Shown piece after piece: positions 5,124 to 6,900 of a stretch of DNA of 6,900 nt. The translations under genes were made by a program, and so were the position numbers. Origin of the DNA: Planctomycetaceae bacterium UBA969. Lineage in GTDB: Bacteria > Planctomycetota > Planctomycetia > Gemmatales > Gemmataceae. Position 1 is the stretch's first letter, and each line of letters opens with the position of its first letter. The stretch lies in assembly GCA_002303765.1 (NCBI GenBank), contig DBCB01000147.1, forward strand, positions 3,876 to 10,775, in the 5' to 3' direction. Below the pieces are notes generated by a model, which saw only the letters and a list, made by a program, of their open reading frames with translations, ran no database searches and was not told where the DNA came from.

Positions 5124-6485
5124 ATGCTACCAAAAATATTTCGAAGCAAGCATAAGGTGGCCGTGATCGGTATTTACAGATCTGGCAAAACAGCATTCAT
5201 CACTTCTTTCATTAATCATGTCATGTATCATGATCGTGAAAAACTTAAGATTGGCGAGCCAAAGGGAAGTGTTAAAATAACATATGACAAAGAGCTACCA
5301 GTAGAAAATGGTTTTACAAGGTTTCCTTACGAAAAATTTCGGAACGAAGCAAATGGTCGTTGGCCCACAAAAACAAAAGATATTTACCATTATAGCTGCA
5401 GTTTCTATAGAAGCGACTGGAGTATGACAAAAGGTCAACTTGACCTTTTCGACTTCCCAGGGGAGCGATTGGCCGACATAGCCATGGTAAAAAAATCTTA
5501 CGCCGAATGGTCGGACTGGCTCTTTAACAAAGTATTTCAGGACAAACAATATCGTGATCTAGCCCAGGCGTTCTTGGCCGAATGCGACCGGGATGTTTTA
5601 GATGAGAAAGGACTAACCTTGGTGTACCGGCAATTTCTTGCCGAATTGTATAAGTCGTATCGGCCGGTTATCACACCTTCAACATTTCTGTTGCAACATG
5701 GGAATTCAAAAGAAATGTTGGGGAAATTTTTTGGCGTTAAAGTGGATCGTGGAGACATATCTAGTTCCTTTAGTGGGTTAAGTGAGGATGAGCAATTTGT
5801 GCCACTACCCGAAAAAGCGAGAAAAAATAATATTGATTTGGAAAAGAGGTTTGCCAGTCATTACTCGAATTATCGTGATAAAGTCGCAATCCCTCTAATC
5901 AATATCCTTTTCGATTATAATGAGTTAGCTATTCTTGTCGATGTCACGACTCTACTAGCTGCCAACACGGGAATGTACAACGGTAACCGGGAATTGCTGG
6001 ATCAGTTTTTCCAGATTTTGTCACCTGGCGATAGCCTTTTTGGACTGGGGATGGATTGGATTCGAAAAGTGGGTTCGGGGGGGCACTGGGGGAAGAGTGG
6101 ATGTTCACAAGTCGCAATCATTGCAACAAAGGCGGATAAGGTCCATTTCGATGAGCGGGATAAATTGAAGGATCTAGTCAAAGAAATGACGGAAGGGCTC
6201 ATCGAAAAATACAAATATCTTTCCTTGCATTTGGAGTACAAATACTTTGCTTGCTCGGCAGTAAGATCGACGAGGAAAGGAAAAGATGGGAGATTGCAAG
6301 GTCGCTTGTTAGGAGAGGAAGACAAGTCTGAATATGATGTTTCAAAGGTTCCTGGAAATTGGCCTGGGAAATGGGAAGAAGGGGATTTTACATACCCCGA
6401 TGTTGCGCCCGAGTTTCCGGAGAGGACGACTCTTGCCCCTGATCATTTAGCCATGGATGATGTGATTGAGTTTCTGCTCAAGTAA
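5124..6485 (+). CDS. YcjX-family (DUF463) P-loop GTPase
   Basis: A 453-residue protein matching the YcjX family along its length. The P-loop GIYRSGKTAF (16-25) has the family's RSGKTAF form. WPTKT (80-84), the Walker B/G3-like FDFPGERLAD (109-118), AEWSDW, RFASHYSNYRDKV (242-254), ILVDV (270-274) and the G4-like ATKAD (334-338) all have counterparts in E. coli YcjX, as does the C-terminal MDDVIEFLL. YcjX is a soluble nucleotide-binding protein of unsettled function; in E. coli it is paired with the membrane protein YcjF near the phage-shock genes. A GGGGGA stretch (5107-5112), 11 nt before the ATG, is a plausible ribosome binding site. The middle of the protein, around 150-230, is the most different from E. 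coli. Its base composition is more AT-rich than the kinase gene. The stop codon overlaps by one base an in-frame ATG of the next reading frame, so the two genes are probably co-transcribed. Confidence 0.85.
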   Translation: MLPKIFRSKHKVAVIGIYRSGKTAFITSFINHVMYHDREKLKIGEPKGSVKITYDKELPVENGFTRFPYEKFRNEANGRWPTKTKDIYHYSCSFYRSDWSMTKGQLDLFDFPGERLADIAMVKKSYAEWSDWLFNKVFQDKQYRDLAQAFLAECDRDVLDEKGLTLVYRQFLAELYKSYRPVITPSTFLLQHGNSKEMLGKFFGVKVDRGDISSSFSGLSEDEQFVPLPEKARKNNIDLEKRFASHYSNYRDKVAIPLINILFDYNELAILVDVTTLLAANTGMYNGNRELLDQFFQILSPGDSLFGLGMDWIRKVGSGGHWGKSGCSQVAIIATKADKVHFDERDKLKDLVKEMTEGLIEKYKYLSLHLEYKYFACSAVRSTRKGKDGRLQGRLLGEEDKSEYDVSKVPGNWPGKWEEGDFTYPDVAPEFPERTTLAPDHLAMDDVIEFLLK

Positions 6486-6552
6486 TGAATTTAGGGGAAT
6501 TAAAAATGTCAAGCGATGATGAGGAAGGTAGCTATATAGAGCAAATTACCGC
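6481..6552 (+). repeat. Direct repeat copy 1, spanning the GTPase stop, gene junction and start of the last reading frame
   Basis: These 72 nt recur at 6829-6900 with 65 of 72 positions identical by hand alignment, at an offset of 348 nt (116 codons). The match ends abruptly on the left at the last GTPase codon and includes the AGGGG stretch. Confidence 0.9.
6493..6497 (+). promoter_or_regulatory. Shine-Dalgarno-like site for the last reading frame
   Basis: AGGGG ends 8 nt before the ATG at 6506 and favours that start over the ATG at 6485. The 6485 ATG is also in frame, overlaps the GTPase stop as TAATG and could be used by translational coupling. Confidence 0.45.
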
Positions 6553-6900
6553 CGGTACACCAAACAAGCAGGTAAAAAAGTCGAAGGCCAAAACAAATGT
6601 TGCTGACCAAAAATCAGAGGATTTACCTCCAGTTATATTTCCTACAGAACCACCTGCTGAGCAAGTCCGAATTTGCCCGCAACCACCACCCACGGTAGAA
6701 CCTCTTAAAGGTCCTGATAAAGGGAACGATAATGAAGGTGATGACGGGGTCACTCTGCTCCACGCTAAATCCTCCGTCGCTCCCCATAAAGTAGGGCAGG
6801 AAGCCCCAGTAACAATCTCCGAAGAAATAGTAACGAATGTAGGGGAAATGCAAATGTCAAGCGATGATGGGGACGGTAGCTATATAGAGCAAATTACCGC
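6506..6900 (+). CDS. Unrecognised hydrophilic Pro/acidic-rich protein with an internal repeat, cut by the right edge
   Basis: I do not recognise this protein. The frame stays open for 131 codons to the window edge. The start region reads MSSDDEEGSYIEQITA, followed by a Lys-rich stretch (about residues 22-29), then Pro-rich segments (DLPPVIFPTEPPAEQ, CPQPPPTVEP) and an Asp/Gly/Asn-rich patch (GPDKGNDNEGDDG). There is no hydrophobic segment, so the visible part is probably disordered. Residue 117 begins a second copy of the start, MSSDDGDGSYIEQITA, in frame. Start choice is open: ATG 6506 has an AGGGG site 8 nt upstream, while ATG 6485 would add seven residues (MNLGELK) that also have a counterpart before the second copy (TNVGEMQ). 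It lies 20 nt after the GTPase stop. In E. coli the gene next to ycjX is ycjF, whose N-terminus is also hydrophilic, so a YcjF-like membrane region further downstream is possible but unseen. Confidence 0.75.
   Translation, partial: MSSDDEEGSYIEQITAGTPNKQVKKSKAKTNVADQKSEDLPPVIFPTEPPAEQVRICPQPPPTVEPLKGPDKGNDNEGDDGVTLLHAKSSVAPHKVGQEAPVTISEEIVTNVGEMQMSSDDGDGSYIEQIT
6829..6900 (+). repeat. Direct repeat copy 2, inside the last reading frame and truncated by the window edge
   Basis: This copy stays in frame with copy 1. TAATG of the gene junction has become TAACG, so no start remains at that position, but AGGGG (6841-6845) and an ATG 8 nt later (6854) are kept. Five of the seven differences fall in the 25 nt before the ATG. 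The true right end of the repeat is not visible. Confidence 0.9.

Noticed and set aside
6481..6900. The repeat as an insertion sequence end or CRISPR unit
   Set aside because: There are only two copies 348 nt apart, coding and in frame, with no terminal inverted repeats, no transposase and no regular spacers.

Overview
The window looks like chromosomal DNA from a planctomycete (Planctomycetota). The main evidence is an ECF-type sigma factor followed by a very large Ser/Thr kinase that fuses a zinc-binding anti-sigma-like N-terminus, a Hanks-type kinase domain, one membrane segment and a formylglycine-generating-enzyme-like (SUMF1) C-terminal domain. That neighbourhood and architecture are characteristic of Planctomycetes. 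The assignment is inferred from gene content; no ribosomal RNA is present to confirm it.

Layout. (1) Positions 1-791, minus strand: the N-terminal 263 codons of peptide chain release factor 3 (prfC), cut by the left edge and starting at TTG. (2) 792-1087: a gap that ends in a run of AGCT half-sites and a 14-bp inverted repeat, a likely operator. (3) 1088-1820, plus strand: a VapB/VapC-type toxin-antitoxin pair whose genes overlap by 20 nt. (4) 1821-2117: an AT-rich gap with two short inverted repeats sharing a TTGGAA/TTCCAA half-site. (5) 2118-2744: the ECF sigma factor. (6) 2816-4891: the multidomain kinase, 71 nt downstream of the sigma gene and probably its regulatory partner. (7) 4892-5123: a gap with a weak terminator-like hairpin and a perfect 24-bp palindrome containing TATAAT on both strands. 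(8) 5124-6485: a P-loop GTPase of the YcjX (DUF463) family. (9) 6506 to the right edge: an unrecognised hydrophilic, Pro/acidic-rich open reading frame, almost touching the GTPase gene. It contains an in-frame second copy of its own start region, Shine-Dalgarno-like stretch included, exactly 348 nt downstream.

How the parts may work together. VapBC is a self-contained module. The sigma factor and kinase look like a signalling pair in which the kinase protein carries the anti-sigma-like zinc motif, so membrane sensing, phosphorylation and sigma control may sit in one polypeptide. The YcjX-like GTPase and its downstream partner form a second, probably co-transcribed unit. It is visibly more AT-rich than the kinase gene (hand counts of one 60-nt line each: about 35% GC near 5221 and 55% near 3181). 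This last unit is the least explained part of the window.
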